From assembly GCA_963693085.1 (NCBI GenBank), contig OY856410.1, positions 1,390,227,863-1,390,291,862 on the forward strand: a DNA stretch of 64,000 bases, read 5' to 3'. The notes beneath the pieces were generated by a model that saw only the letters and a program-made list of their open reading frames with translations, did no database searches and was not told where the DNA came from. A program made the translations under genes and the position numbers. Position 1 is the stretch's first letter, and each line of letters starts with the position of its first letter. This document shows, one piece after another, positions 10,001 through 22,000 of this stretch. This DNA is from Alisma plantago-aquatica (Eukaryota > Streptophyta > Magnoliopsida > Alismatales > Alismataceae).

Positions 10001-10705
10001 TGAGGCAAGATAAGAAGGAATGAGAGACGAAACAGAAGAATATCACCACATAGGATCATCTAACCACCTAGGGTTGATAGGCAAAAGATCTAGGAAGGTC
10101 AAACGAGGGATGGCTATGGCTAGGAAAGGGAAGGTCAAGGCTAGGGTTGAGAGCTTGAGGGAGCTAGAGGAGGAATTGGTCGATTTTTATCTAGTTGAGA
10201 AGGAGAAAAGTTGTTCAAACCCTACTTAAGAGTTTCTCCAGCCTGGCCATTGGTCGAGTTATGAGAAATGGAAACTTGACCGAATGGCCTTTTACAAAAG
10301 CTCTCAGCCACCCATCAGTCGAGTTGGCCACTTGACCGATAGAAAGTTTGTCCCAAATTTAGAGGTTAATTTCTATCCATTTGAGTGAAAATTAAAATTA
10401 TCTTTGTAGTCCATTTTGCATTTTAAACATACTTAGACATGTATCACTCATCGTTGGGTACTAATTAGTGATAAAACCATCATTTGCAAAAAAATACCCA
10501 AAACAAGCTGGAAGAAAAGCAAAAGAATATGGAATTTTAGTACTTTAGCAAACACGGGTGATCAACACATAAGAAAATCATATAGTATAGCTAGAAAATA
10601 GCTAGAAGGCATATCAGATTCATTCAAAATATTTATGAGAAATTTAGATCTAATAAAATTAAATTTCTCTCTAGCTAGAGGTTTAGTAAAAATGCCCTTC
10701 TATGT
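10001..10705. other. S1 spacer between pol and env-like ORF, with inverted repeats
   Basis: Non-coding. At about 10245-10340 two inverted repeats of the CGGTCGA family occur: TTGGTCGAGTT with AACTTGACCGAA, and ATCAGTCGAGT with ACTTGACCGAT across a 5-nt loop. They match the motif family in the S1 LTR. A 69-codon plus-strand frame (10020-10229) is not a gene in my view. Confidence 0.55.
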
Positions 10706-11281
10706 CTACATGCATGATATAAATACCTTCTTGGCAATGTGATCACGAAGAAAATTATGACAAACCTCTATATGATTGGCTCTAGTATGCAATATAGGAT
10801 TGTAAGAAAAATTGATTGCATTATTATTATCACAATAAATAGGAGAAGCATCAAAATAAATGTTAAACTCTTGGAGCATGTGCTTCATCCATAGAACCTT
10901 GGCACAATAACTCCCTGTTGTAATGTATTCAGCCTCGGTTGTTGATAAATCTATTGTGCTCTGTTTCTTAGAAAACCAAGACACCAAGCATGGTCCTAGG
11001 AGGAAGCCAGTGCTACTTGTGCACTTTCTATCAATGAACAATCCTATGTAATCGACATCACTATAAGTCATAAGTGTAAAGTCCCTTGAATTGGGATACC
11101 ATAGTCCAAAATTAAGGGTTTTGCCTAAGTACCTTAAAATCCTATTGACATCTATAAGATGTGATTTCTTGGAAATTGATTGAAAGTGAGCACACAAGAC
11201 AACACTAAACATTATGTCAGGTCTAGAAGTAGTTAAATACAAAAAATTTCCAGTCATACCTCTATAGAGCTTCTCATCCAC
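10706..11281 (-). pseudogene. S1 pol: end of RT and RNase H
   Basis: 192 codons of copia RNase H. They contain the RT/RNase H connection (YRGMTGNFLYLTTSRPDI), the SDVDY aspartate block, SWFSKKQSTIDLSTTEAEY and the YCDN block followed by HTRANHIE. These are the standard landmarks, with small losses (for example DVDYIGL in place of the usual DADYAG). A frameshift at about 11254-11281 separates it from the RT core to the right. Confidence 0.85.
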
Positions 11282-11853
11282 TTCCGCACCTTCTTCATCT
11301 TTATCAAGTTTGGTAGTGTTTGAATGGGGGTGTCCATCAGCTTGTTGTTCTCCATCCCAAATCGCTTGAGTAGCTCACTTGTGTATTTTCCATGGTTGAT
11401 GAAGTTCCTATATTTAGTTTTCATGATTTGAATGTCAAGGACGAATGTAAACTCACCCATCATGCTCATCTCAAACTCACTTTGCATAAGATCACTAAAC
11501 TCCTTGCAAAGATCATGGCTAGTTTCACCAAAGATGATATCATCAACATAAATTTGAATCACAAGAAAATTGTTACAAGTGTATTTGAGAAACAAGGTAG
11601 AATCTACTTTGCATGTGATGTAACTATGATCTAACAAAAAGTTGTTTAATTTCTCATAGCAAGCTCGAGGTTCTTGTTTGAGGCCGTAGAGAGCTTTTTG
11701 CAATAGATAAACATGGTTAGGTAAACTATCATGTTCAAAGTGCGGAGGTTGTGAAACATACACTTCCTTCTCAATTGTACCATTCAAAAATGCACTTTTA
11801 ACATCCATTTGATATAGAAGGAAATTCTCGTAACTAGAAAAAGCAAGCAACAT
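11254..11853 (-). pseudogene. S1 pol: reverse transcriptase core
   Basis: 200 codons of copia RT. They begin in the QMDVKSAFLNG block (first catalytic Asp) and run through ALYGLKQEPRACYEKL to the YVDDIIFG catalytic loop, with the later MSMMGEFTFVLDIQI block. The catalytic aspartates are present. Frames upstream (11854-12361) carry the start of RT in broken form. Confidence 0.88.
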
Positions 11854-13063
11854 ATGAATGTACTCGAGTCTAGCTACAAGTGCATATGTTTCGTCAAAAT
11901 TTATACCTTCCTATAGATTGTAGCCTTGAGCCACTAGCCCTGATTTGTTTCTTACCACCTTGCTGCTTTCATCTAGCTTGTTGCAGTATACCCACTTGGT
12001 GCCAATGCTCTTTCTATCACATGGTCTTGGCACTAGAGTCCACACTTGTTCTTCTTAAATTGCTTCAATTCTTCTTGCATGGATAGGATGCACTCATCAT
12101 CCATAGAGCTTATGTGACATTCTTTGGCTTTAGATATAAGATGAAGGTGTTGTTTGCTTGTTTCTTGTTGTAGGCAACTCATGTCTTCACTCTTTCAAAG
12201 AGATCACCTATGATTAGCTCTTTAGGATGACCCTTTGTAAAATGTGGACTTGGATCATTCTTTTCTTCATCTATCTCTTCATCTTAAGACCGCCTCTTTT
12301 CCCTTTTGTGTGATGTTGAGTTCTTTCAGGATAGGAAGTACTTCTTCTGCAACACCATCATTCATAATATCCTTGGAAATAAAGGGGTTAGTCTCAATAA
12401 AGTTGACATTAATAATTCTTCTACTTTAGATAGATCAACATTAAACACTATATAAGCATTTCTAGTAGTGTTATATCCAATAAAGAAACCCTTATATGAT
12501 TTCAGATCAAACTTTTCAAGAGAATCTTTCGTGCTTAAAAAAATCAAGGACAGCCAAAAATGTGAAAATAAATTATAGAAGGCTTCCTACCACGCCATAG
12601 CTCATAGAGGAATTTTCTTCAAACAAGTATGCATGAAAACTCCATTTTGCACAAAACATAAAGTACTAGTGGATTCAGCCTAAAACTTCATTGGAGTGTC
12701 ATACTCTAACAACATGATCCTAGCCATTTCCTGTAGTGACATGTCCTTCCTCTCTACAACCCCATTTTTTTGAGGTGTTCGAGGTGAAGAAAAGTTATGT
12801 GCATATGCGGACTCTTCAAAAAAATGTCAAAAAAGGTCATTTTCAAATCTCCCCCATGATCACTACGGATGGAAACATTCTGACAAGAAGCTTCATTTTC
12901 AACTCATTTTATAAAAGATATAGAAAACATCAAACATATCACTCTTAGAAATGAGAAATAAGGTCCAAGTATATCGTGAGAAATCATCGACAATGACAAG
13001 ACAATACTTAGAACCAAAAAGAGATGGATTTCTCATAGGTCCAAATAGATCAATATGGAGAAG
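11854..13063 (-). pseudogene. S1 pol: decayed integrase core and RT start
   Basis: With stops and frameshifts the minus strand still spells the copia integrase core: an LxHIDLFGPMRNP block with the first catalytic Asp, CLVIVDDFSRYTW, SPRTPQKNGVVER with the catalytic Glu, and SYKGFFIGY from the C-terminal region (12547-12362). No frame stays open for more than about 60 codons. Confidence 0.75.
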
Positions 13064-13647
13064 TTAAAGAGCTCTCTTGGGGCTAGGGACTCCTTTGGAT
13101 TTGAAGGAGGACTTGGTTTGCTCTCCTTGGGTACAAGGTTGGCATTCCTCATCCTTTCCAAAATCCAATTTGGGAAGTCCCTTGACCAAGTCCTTTTTGC
13201 TCAACTTCTTCAATTGATGCATATTTACATGACGAAGTCGATGTTGTGAAAGAGAAATATCATTAGAATTGACTGCATGACATCTACCGACAATAGGATT
13301 AATAGAGTCAAGCACAATTACATAAAAATTACCACTTCTAATTCCCTTATATATGACATGATAAGTGAGAGAATCTAGAAGCAAGCATTCAAAAGAAGTA
13401 AATAGTACAAGGTAACCATTATCACATAATTGAATAACACTTATTAAATTGTGATGTAGGCCATCTACAAAGAGAACATTCTTAATACACAAGGATTCAC
13501 CTAATCACCCTCACCTTTTACCTTACCTTTCTTATTGTCCCTGAAAGTGACCAAACCTCCTTTCTTCTCTGTGAAATTGTTGAAATGGTTTATATCACAT
13601 GTCATGTGCTTAGTGTAGCCACTATCAACAATCCATTTTCCTTTTCC
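13064..13647 (-). pseudogene. S1 pol: protease start and GAG-pre-integrase domain
   Basis: 13647 onward reads GKGKWIVDSGYTKHMTCD, the copia aspartic protease site with the DSG triad intact. It is preceded directly by an in-frame TAG (13650-13648). The open frame 13492-13064 gives NVLFVDGLHHNLISV, RHVNMHQLKKLSKKDLVKGLP and CQPCTQGEQTKSSF, the zinc-binding pre-integrase domain. Gag and protease are in different frames of decay but joined by only about 30 nt. Confidence 0.85.
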
Positions 13648-13677
13648 CTACAAGAAAGGAGAGTTTCAATTCCCAAC

Positions 13678-14587
13678 TCAAACTTTGGGATCCAATGTTA
13701 TCTTGGGGACCCATTTCATCTTTGGGTTGGTCCCCTTAGGCTTGTAAGGACAATAAATAGAATAATGATCATTACTTTTACTATGAGAACAAATCATCAG
13801 ATTCTTAGAGCCAGAGGTCTCTCCAATGAAAAAAGGAGTTTCCTTAATATTTTTATTACCTTTGGCCTTAATCTTTCCCTTAGGTTCCCTCACTACAAAC
13901 ACCAAACCACTAGTACCACTTTGTTTGGTAGAATGGTCAAGGATTTCATTTAGGGAGTTTTTTCCTTTCCGAAATTTCTTTAGAGAGGCTCGAAGTCTAT
14001 GATTGTCATCAGTAAGAGATATAACAATAGAAGACAAACTAGCAAAATCATCTCTAGTATGAAAAAGGTCGGCCTCTAAATAGAGGGCTTTAGTCAAATA
14101 AGAATCCTTTTCAAGAGAAATAGAAGCAATCTCATTACTAGGAAAATAGTTCTAGAAGATAAATCATTAACTTGACCAAGTAACCTAGCATTTTTAGATT
14201 TAAGTAACTGAATTTCTTTGAGATAAACATCACTCTCACCTTTTGGAGCATCACTAATAAGATAAAGTTCAACATTTTTAGTTTTAAGTGACTCAAGCTC
14301 ATCTAGGCACTTTTAGTGGTCTTCCTTTAGAGATGCAATATTATTAACATATACGCCATTCTCTACTTCAAATCCATTGTATTGGAGCTCAATATCAATA
14401 AATTGGCCTTGCAAGGATCAATTCTCTCAAGATGAATTTTCTCATTTTGCTCAAGAATATTAAGTTTAGCATACACGTCATCAATGATTTTACCCAACCT
14501 CTTGTTTTTAGATTTACATTCGGAATAAGAAGAAAGGGTAGTAACAAGCATGTCGATAAGAGTTTCTTTAACTAACTCATGCAAGCT
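13678..14587 (-). pseudogene. S1 gag C-terminal remnant
   Basis: Two open pieces (14584-14363 and 14097-13678) hold Lys/Glu/Leu-rich coiled-coil sequence. They end in a zinc-knuckle-like CSHSKSNDHYSIYC with the first Cys pair altered, then KWVPK, the usual end of Sirevirus Gag. The layout matches the S2 gag tail. The N-terminal half of Gag is missing. Confidence 0.7.
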
Positions 14588-14590
14588 TAT

Positions 14591-16178
14591 GTTTCAAGTA
14601 TTACTTCAAAAATTACTCCATTAATTATCTACATCAAAAAACATCCCAAAATCTTTTAGAAACTTTCATATTATCCCATATTTAAAAAATCTGAACAAAT
14701 CACAAAGCCATTGTCATTTTTTTATGTTTGAAATCCTTTTCTTTCTTAATCGTGGGCCTTACTTGGGACATGGGTTGAACCCATGCCTTTAAGTAGATCC
14801 AAGATAGCTTTATTATTTTATCAATTATGAAATCATGGAATTTTCTTATGAACTCAAGCCTTATATTTATATCGCTAAAATTTACCAAATTTGAGGAACT
14901 TACATTCACCCTTTCTTAAAAGGAATTTTGTCCCCAACATTCAAACCATATCAGTTTAAAGTGAATGATAAATCAACATAGTCACAAACATTAGGTCTAG
15001 TATCCTTTCATGAATATGCTCTATTTAAAGTTATCATTTACAACTTTTATGTGAATTCCTAATTTTCATGATATGGGACCCATATTTAATTCTAGGATAT
15101 TTCCCCATCCTCATTCATAACCTAATATTATAACATAGTAATTACATTTTTCTTGTGATTTCAAATTTCACCAGGTGATTACCTTTTCACATAGGTTTCC
15201 AAACTTGTTATCCATTTATTTTGATTTGAGGGTGAGGTACAACCTCAAAACCCTACATGGTGCCATTAAAGTTAGACTTAGGGTATTAATTCTCATAAGT
15301 CATTTTTTATAGAAAACTATGTGTCTACCCAATCTCTCTCACTAATAAGAAGATGAATTAAGCATTTGTATGAAGACAAATACAAAGTCTATCCCGTTCC
15401 AAGAGAAGAGATGGTGTATTCACACATTATCCTCTAATTTTGAATTTAAGGTTGAAACATTCGCAACAATGACTCCAAACCATAATTACGTTTAATTCCA
15501 CAAAATTTCTTAAGTTCATGAACTCAAGGAAAAGTGGCTTTCTCATAATTCTTGAGTATATAAACAACTTCCTTAAATATTCTATTACAACATCATTACA
15601 AGACTTCTTGAATTTTTTACATCTACATCTCAAGTCTCATTAGCATTAGTCATCCCATTAAAAACCTAGGGGTATAAGTAATTTTAGAGTGATCTCTTAT
15701 GACCCCCAAAGGGTCTCATGCACTTACGGAGTGCCTCTCACATGTACCTTTTGGGCCTCCTGAACTCATGATGGTGGTCAATCTCGTGACTTGATGGACC
15801 TTGGGTACATATGTATGGCTATTTCCCGATGCCACATGCTTATGTACTCAATGAATTATGATCTCCCAACCTCATAGGGATTATGTGTATCCCTACTTGA
15901 ACTCATTATGGACTTAGGACTCTACCTTTTCGAGGGTTTATTGTGATTTTATAAATATATAATACATATTCTTGAGGTTTTTCTAAAAAAACCGAGAACT
16001 TTATTTTCTTGTATGATTCTTTAACCCAAATTTCCTCCATATTATGGTGGACATTATTCACTTTATATCCCTTCATTAGGATCAAGGCAACCTTCTCTCA
16101 TGGGATTCCTTTCACATTTTCAGCCACTTTCTCAATAACTTCTCCTTATGTCCCTCGAAGATGGCATACTCGGGTTCA
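14591..16178. other. AT-rich non-coding stretch right of S1
   Basis: No supported gene. 15640-15960 contains phrase-like repeats of TCATG, CTCATG and CTCATAGG that remind me of decayed Tekay LTRs, but no ends or partner are visible. The 5' break of S1 lies at the left edge. Confidence 0.45.
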
Positions 16179-16388
16179 AAGAATTTTACTCAATCTATAA
16201 GTTTCCAGATAGAACTCTCTGCAATACGAAAGGGGGTTTATGTAATGGTAGTAGTACTACCATATTTAGTTTCCTGGAATTACCAAAATATGTACTTCCA
16301 GTTTGAGTAGACTTGCATGAGGTGGGCAAGATGAATAAAATCACCACCTGACACCCCCCCCCCCAAAAAAAAAAGAATTTTACTCAAT
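16179..16388 (+). mobile_element. Small A-tailed retroposon with 17-bp target-site duplication
   Basis: The 17-mer AAAGAATTTTACTCAAT occurs at 16179-16195 and again at 16372-16388. Between the copies is a 176-bp insert that ends in 11 C followed by 10 A (the last three A belong to the duplication). A long target duplication plus a 3' A-run is the mark of LINE-type target-primed insertion, so this is a SINE or a short retro-copied RNA on the plus strand. I cannot find clear tRNA A and B boxes, so its parent RNA is unknown. A palindrome GGTAGTAGTACTACC sits in its middle. Confidence 0.6.
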
Positions 16389-18347
16389 ATATGTGCTTTC
16401 ATGCTTCATGCACTTAATCTTTCAAGCTTTAGGTGACATTTAAGGTTACCTCAATTGTCAATCTGATTTGTGAACTCACCAATCTAGGGAAGGTCCTAAC
16501 CTAGGGAGAGATAAAACTAATACTTGGAAGTAATAAACGATTAAAAAAGAACACTTGAACAAATATGTATATTAACAAAAGAGAAAATGTCTTCTAGGCA
16601 TATTTTCCATTATATCATCCATGCATTTACCATCTACGAGTTGAATGCATTAAGGCCTTATGATCTACTACGGATCAATACACAATGTGGTCTACTACCA
16701 AAGAGTTGGATCGCTATCAAGTACTTAACTACAAAAGAGTTCAAGTACTTTACTTTCCAACACTTTAATACCATAGAGTTGAAGTGCTTAGATATCAAGG
16801 AACAAATATATTATGTTTCATGTGTTAAGGACTATATATATAGAAAATCAAGAAGGAAAGCATATAAGAACTATTATTTCATCCAATCTAATCACCACAT
16901 ATTCCTCATGTCAACTACAATCACATTCAATGTTTATCGTGAATATTATCTCATTTCACTTTCCATTATTAGGTTGTATACTTTATTAAACATTCATGCT
17001 AAGATTAACCAACTATTTCACATTACCATAATTATTGCATATGACTAGCCAATTATAGATAAAAAACTATTAAACCATTTCTACAACTTAGATCATGTCA
17101 TATCCATATATCATATCTCAAGGTTAGATCAGTTTCATACATATATTATATTATGGTTGTTCTAAAGATATTTATATGAGTGGTTTATCAAAAGTATTTA
17201 AGAAATTCCAATTGAGGTTCCCCTAGTCCATTACCTATAGGTGGTTCCATTCTCAATATCTATGAGATCACTGTATTGTATGAGTATTTTATGCACTAGC
17301 TTGTATTTCCTCTTTGGTCTAGGGTTCTCAGATATACCTCCTGAGCATTGATCATAAACTTGACAAGATCTCGCCACTTAATCACAAATCAAAGCTAAAT
17401 ATGATATGGCATTCTGTTCATAGTTGTCTAATATTGTGTTTGGGTAGGCTGAAGGCTCTGGTTTTTGCACATTCCTCAGGTTTACTCAACCATCAATCTA
17501 CCTTAGAGGCGGTGCTACCCTAGAGGGACTTGATTTAATTTTAGGTAGTTGTGTGAGGTTCCCCTTTGGCGCATAGGTGTGTGAAGTTTGTCTTTGAGAT
17601 TCCACTACCAGGCACAACATATCTACATTTGTGAGTGTAGCAATACACTGACCGAGTGGAATCCTTTAGCATCTTTCCAGGCACAACTCCCATGAATTTA
17701 TTCCTTTCAACTTTTATTCTTGCTCACATGCTTAGGGATTATAGGTTTTTAGGGAAAGATGGGCTTCCATGCCTCTTTTTGATCCCAACATGGGGTTTTT
17801 TAAAACTAGAAGGTATAGTTGTTTCTTCTATTGCCAGGGTTATGCGCTTTCCTAGCTATACTCGGGATGATGGTGTCAATCAGGAGTGTGGTAGGCTGAA
17901 TCTTCTTTTCCTTGAGATTTCTTTTGGTTGACTAATATACATGTACCTTCTACATTATCTTGAGTCTAGATTGATGTTAAGTCATTATTGCAGTCAAAAA
18001 AACAAAAAAATTAAGTAGATTAATAAGCCCAGATATGTCATTCTTGAAGAAGTAATTACGCTAAGAGCTAGCTTGACGACAAAAAGTCTAAGGGTTGGGG
18101 TTATGACACGATCTTGGAAAAATGGATTCAAAAATCTTCCTTTTTAAGACTATCCGTACTAAGGTTTCAACCTGGGTATTTATATGTATGTACAAAAATC
18201 AAGCCAAAATTGTTTTTTAAGTAGGGAAGAAAGTAGTTAATGTCAATGTATAGACATACCATGTTCGCTTGTTCAGACTCCCCCCAAAATTATCATCCAC
18301 CTTGTCCTTATGTTGATAAAGAATGAGGTTGATCTAGAGTAGGCAAA
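16389..18347. other. Non-coding stretch between retroposon and Ulp1-type ORF
   Basis: No supported gene. Frames at 16587-17048 and 17656-17931 are open by chance as far as I can tell: AT-rich translation, no motif, no partner. A short A-rich run occurs near 17995-18010. Confidence 0.45.
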
Positions 18348-19024
18348 CTATAGGTGGTGGTAGTAGTAGTCGTCCTGGAACTGTTCGACTTTTTCATCGA
18401 AAGCTAGCATTTGTATCCAATAGTGGATGTAGAACCCACAATCATTTGAAATAGGTTTGTGTTGTGGACTCCTATGGTAGAACTGCCATTTCTCAAACTT
18501 TATATTATTTGGTACAGCACGGACAAAGACCCTGATCAATTCTATAATTTTATTGGGTACCAGTGTGCCTCTTGCTTCAATGACATTGTTTGTTGTTTTG
18601 TGATATTTTGTGTGCTTTGCACTGAATATAGCATCTAAGTTGTTGTATAAGATGGATATTTAATTGATGGTGTCCACTACTAAAAGTGCCCAATGTCCAT
18701 CATATAAGATTGGAAAAAGATCCATTGTGGAACATTTTACTTTAAGTGATCAATCAGCCGTTGTAGCTCGCTTGATTCCTTTTTTGACACATCTCCTAAT
18801 AGTTCATAAAATGTCATGTATACATTAGTGAGATCGTCATCTAGCACTTGTTGGTAAGTTGTCATGACATTTACTGTCATATACCCTCCTATTGTCAAAA
18901 TATCCCTGAGGTCTGGGATTAGGATTTGTACATTTCCTTGCTGAAAAAAACCACAAAGTCGTCCTCCCTCGGGCGAAGAATGTCTAGAAGGAATTGGACT
19001 TCTTCTAAAGATAAGCCATATCAT
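18348..19024 (-). pseudogene. Ulp1-type (C48) cysteine protease domain of a decayed transposon ORF
   Basis: The right half (19024-18737) reads ILIPDLRDILTIGGYMTVNV...TYQQVLDD, the usual start of plant Ulp1-like domains. After a frameshift near 18730, 18725-18348 reads YDGHWALLVVDT (catalytic His), one in-frame stop, a region ending LYNNLD in the catalytic Asp position, and SNDCGFYIHYWIQ (catalytic Cys). The triad residues are therefore all still visible, but a stop and a frameshift disable the frame. Ulp1 domains of this type are carried by plant transposons (Kaonashi-type Mutator elements and some CACTA elements). A host SUMO-protease gene is less likely given the surroundings. Confidence 0.65.
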
Positions 19025-22000
19025 TCCAGTTCGTCAAAGTTCTCAAAGGTAGGCATTGTGACATCTATTGATTCTACTCCTTGTGGTGTGTCAGCAACAT
19101 GGTTTTCCACATCAGTCTGTACCTCCCTTCCTTTGACGGTTCTGTCCTCTAGAGGTGAGGGTGATGTTATGATGATATCAACAAATGTTGGGATCAGAAC
19201 ATAATGTATTGGTGGCATTCTGGATGGTGGTTTTTTAACTTCCATAGTTGGTTCCCTCTCTGCAGTGGGATGGGCTTCTTAGGGTGGTTCCTCTAGAGCA
19301 TTTGTTGTACTGGGTGGTGGAGGGGTAGTGGGTGGCACTGGTGATGTCTTCTTTTCTACTAAAGACTCGAGCTTTATGACTTCTTCTATCCAAGGAATAA
19401 GAGATTACATGGGCCTTGGTATATCTTTCATGCTTCTGTCATAGAAGAACCTTATTTCATGAATGATTTCCATGACATATTTTCCTTGTAAGGCATGTAA
19501 ATTTTCATTAGCAATTTGCTCCACATGTGTTCCTTTATTGATGGCCTCAATTACCCTCAGTGCTAAGAAGGCATTGTACCTTGAGTTATGTCCTTCTTGG
19601 GAAATATTGCATTAAATGACAATTTCCTTCCAATTGGGGTGATACCACGTGTTTACTCCTAGTATTAGTCATTTCCAGCGGGTGAGGATTTCTTGAATTG
19701 ATATGTTCTCTGCCTTTTAAAAGACCATTTTCCCACAGGGTAGGTCTTTGGCGCTGAAGTTGTAAGTTAGCACCCTTCTTTCAAATAGGTCAACCATTGT
19801 CAAAAGCCAATGGTAGAACGCTTTGAAGGGCAGAGTGACAAACTTTAGTGATCTATTTCTATCTAGGGCGTCCTGCATCTCGCAGACTAAAGTAGTGTTG
19901 TCTCTTTCCTTGAGTAGGTGAGCTGCCAGATTGGATGTCACATTGAGCATTGGCCCCTATTTATCCTTGTAAATGTATTCCTCCATTATAGTCCCACATA
20001 GAATTTTGAAAAGCATTTTTCTTATGTTTGTCTGTGTTGTAAAAGCGGAACACAGATCACTCCTTGTTAGATTGTGCTTATTGTTGTGATAGATGGCATC
20101 TTTTCATGGCTTTGCATCGTCTAAGAAGTCGTCTAGAACATGGATGTCCCTTATCGACATGCCCACAATTAATGACATGTCCATATCGACCGTCTTACAT
20201 GGAAGTGGGGGTGGTGCGGGTGGTGTGTTTATGGTTGTCGATACTGCAAGCGGTTCTGGGAAGATTGGGTTTGTTGGGTTTGGAAGTGCTTCAGCAAACA
20301 TGTTTTCCAGATTCCTTGTATCCTCTTCAGATATAATCAGTTCTATTTCTCTCTCAAAAGAGATAGACAATCCTCCACATATTATTGGTTCATCCATAAA
20401 AATTTCCTTTATAAAGCTATCATAGACATGTAGAAGTGGGACCCTACAACGAAACAGTGGGTTGAGTCCCTCCATTACATTTTCAGTTGTTTTAGTGACT
20501 TCTCCTCTTGCTTCTGGTTGTATTTCCCCAACTTCGTTCTCTCAAACCACTTCTTCTTTTTTCTGTGGGAGTTTTGGGATCTGATGGCATAAAAGCACTC
20601 TGCTTTGGTTGTCCATCGAGCCCCTTTCCTTAATTTTTGTTGGTTGAGTGCCCTGGTGAGGCTGGGGATGTGGCAGTGTCATATCCCTTAGCGTGCACTC
20701 CTTTGTTTCTTGTTGATCAAGTTGTCTCCTCTTCTTCTAGCTGTTGAGTGTACCTAGATGATGTTTCTTTAGCTTGGAGCACTTCTTGCCATGCCTGCAT
20801 TTTTGCTAACCACAAGTCTACTCTAAGGTGGGAAATCAACGCATGTCATTGGTTCCATTAGAGCTGCTTGACGTGTCTCCATAGACATGCTGATAGTTGG
20901 TGGGGAGTCCTCCTTTCTCTTTGTTGCTTCCTCTCGTAGCTTCTTGTTTTCTTCTGAGAGTTTGTCCCATTCTTTTCACAAGGAGGCAAGTTGACTTGTC
21001 ACCTAACCAATGCCTACATCACTTGAAGTTGGTTTGTATCTAGTTGTTGAATCTAAAGAGGGAGACTGAGGACATGCCAAATTTCCCTAGTCATCTTTTG
21101 TACCTATATTGTTTGTGATGATAAAGTTGCAGTTATATTCACAAAGTTCAAATAAACGTCAGAGACGTTCTCACGGATGTTGTCAATCTCCCATCCCATC
21201 TCCATGAATTTTTCCACTATGGTTGCCGTCAGTTTTGTCTTATAAAATGAGCTAGCTTCTTTCCCTTTTCCATGGACTTTGGGTGAAGCTTTTCCTTGGT
21301 GTGAGTTTTTTTTTGGTTGTGGTGCCTCTTTCTTTGGCATCTCTATATTTTTGGCTACCTTTGGCTCATTCTTCTTGCTTTCTTTCTCTGCTTTCTTTAT
21401 TGAAGACTTTGTGTTTGCTGCTTGATTGGTGGTCGCCCCTTTCATAGGCACGATCACTTCTGGGGTTGTGGTTGTGGTTGTGGTTGTAGCTACTTGTTCG
21501 GTGGTGTTGACATCTTCAAAATCCAAATCTACCACTTATGTAGGATGTGGTTTCTTTTGTTGAATTCTCTGGGACTTGTTGTGCACCCTATTTCTAGACA
21601 ATTGCTTGGTGGCTGCCTCCTTTGGGTGCTTGCTAGTTGTTTCCCTCTTTCCTGATATCAGCCTTGAGACCTCCTCTACATGGAAGACAAACTTCTCCAT
21701 GTCATATCCACTTAATTTTGGGAGGAGTAACAGGAGTTTTGTCCTACAAAACCTGTAGGTGTATCCATTTGGTGTCCTTGCTATGAAATTATCTTCTACT
21801 AGATATTTGTTGACCACCAATTTATCTCCTTCTGATCTTAGAAAGTACTTAAGCTAGCTGGGGTTGCCCAATTGGTGTGCTATGTATGTTATTATCCCCC
21901 CATGATTAAATTGTGGGGACCATCGGCTCCCATTTCTACAACAAGACTTTCTATAAGTATTTTTCCTACGTTAACCAGCCTTTCCTTCCATGAGGCTTCA

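Larger units (their letters stand above)
6213..14590 (-). mobile_element. Sirevirus-like Ty1/copia element S1, 5'-truncated and decayed
   Basis: In minus-strand order the parts are gag tail (14587-13678), protease, integrase, RT and RNase H (13647-10706), spacer with inverted repeats, env-like ORF (10000-8357), spacer, purine tract (7690-7677) and 3' LTR (7676-6213). The integrase-before-RT order defines Ty1/copia. A coiled-coil gag, a long 3' region with an extra ORF, and an LTR of about 1.46 kb point to the Sirevirus (SIRE/Maximus) lineage. No 5' LTR, PBS or gag N-terminus is visible to the right of about 14590, so the element was cut there. Stops and frameshifts throughout make it inactive. 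Confidence 0.85.

Noticed and set aside
16587..17048. 153-codon plus-strand frame
   Set aside because: AT-rich translation dominated by Ile, Tyr, His and Leu with no domain or start context; most likely chance.
17656..17931. 91-codon plus-strand frame
   Set aside because: No motif, no partner frame, surrounded by relic sequence; length is within chance for this composition.
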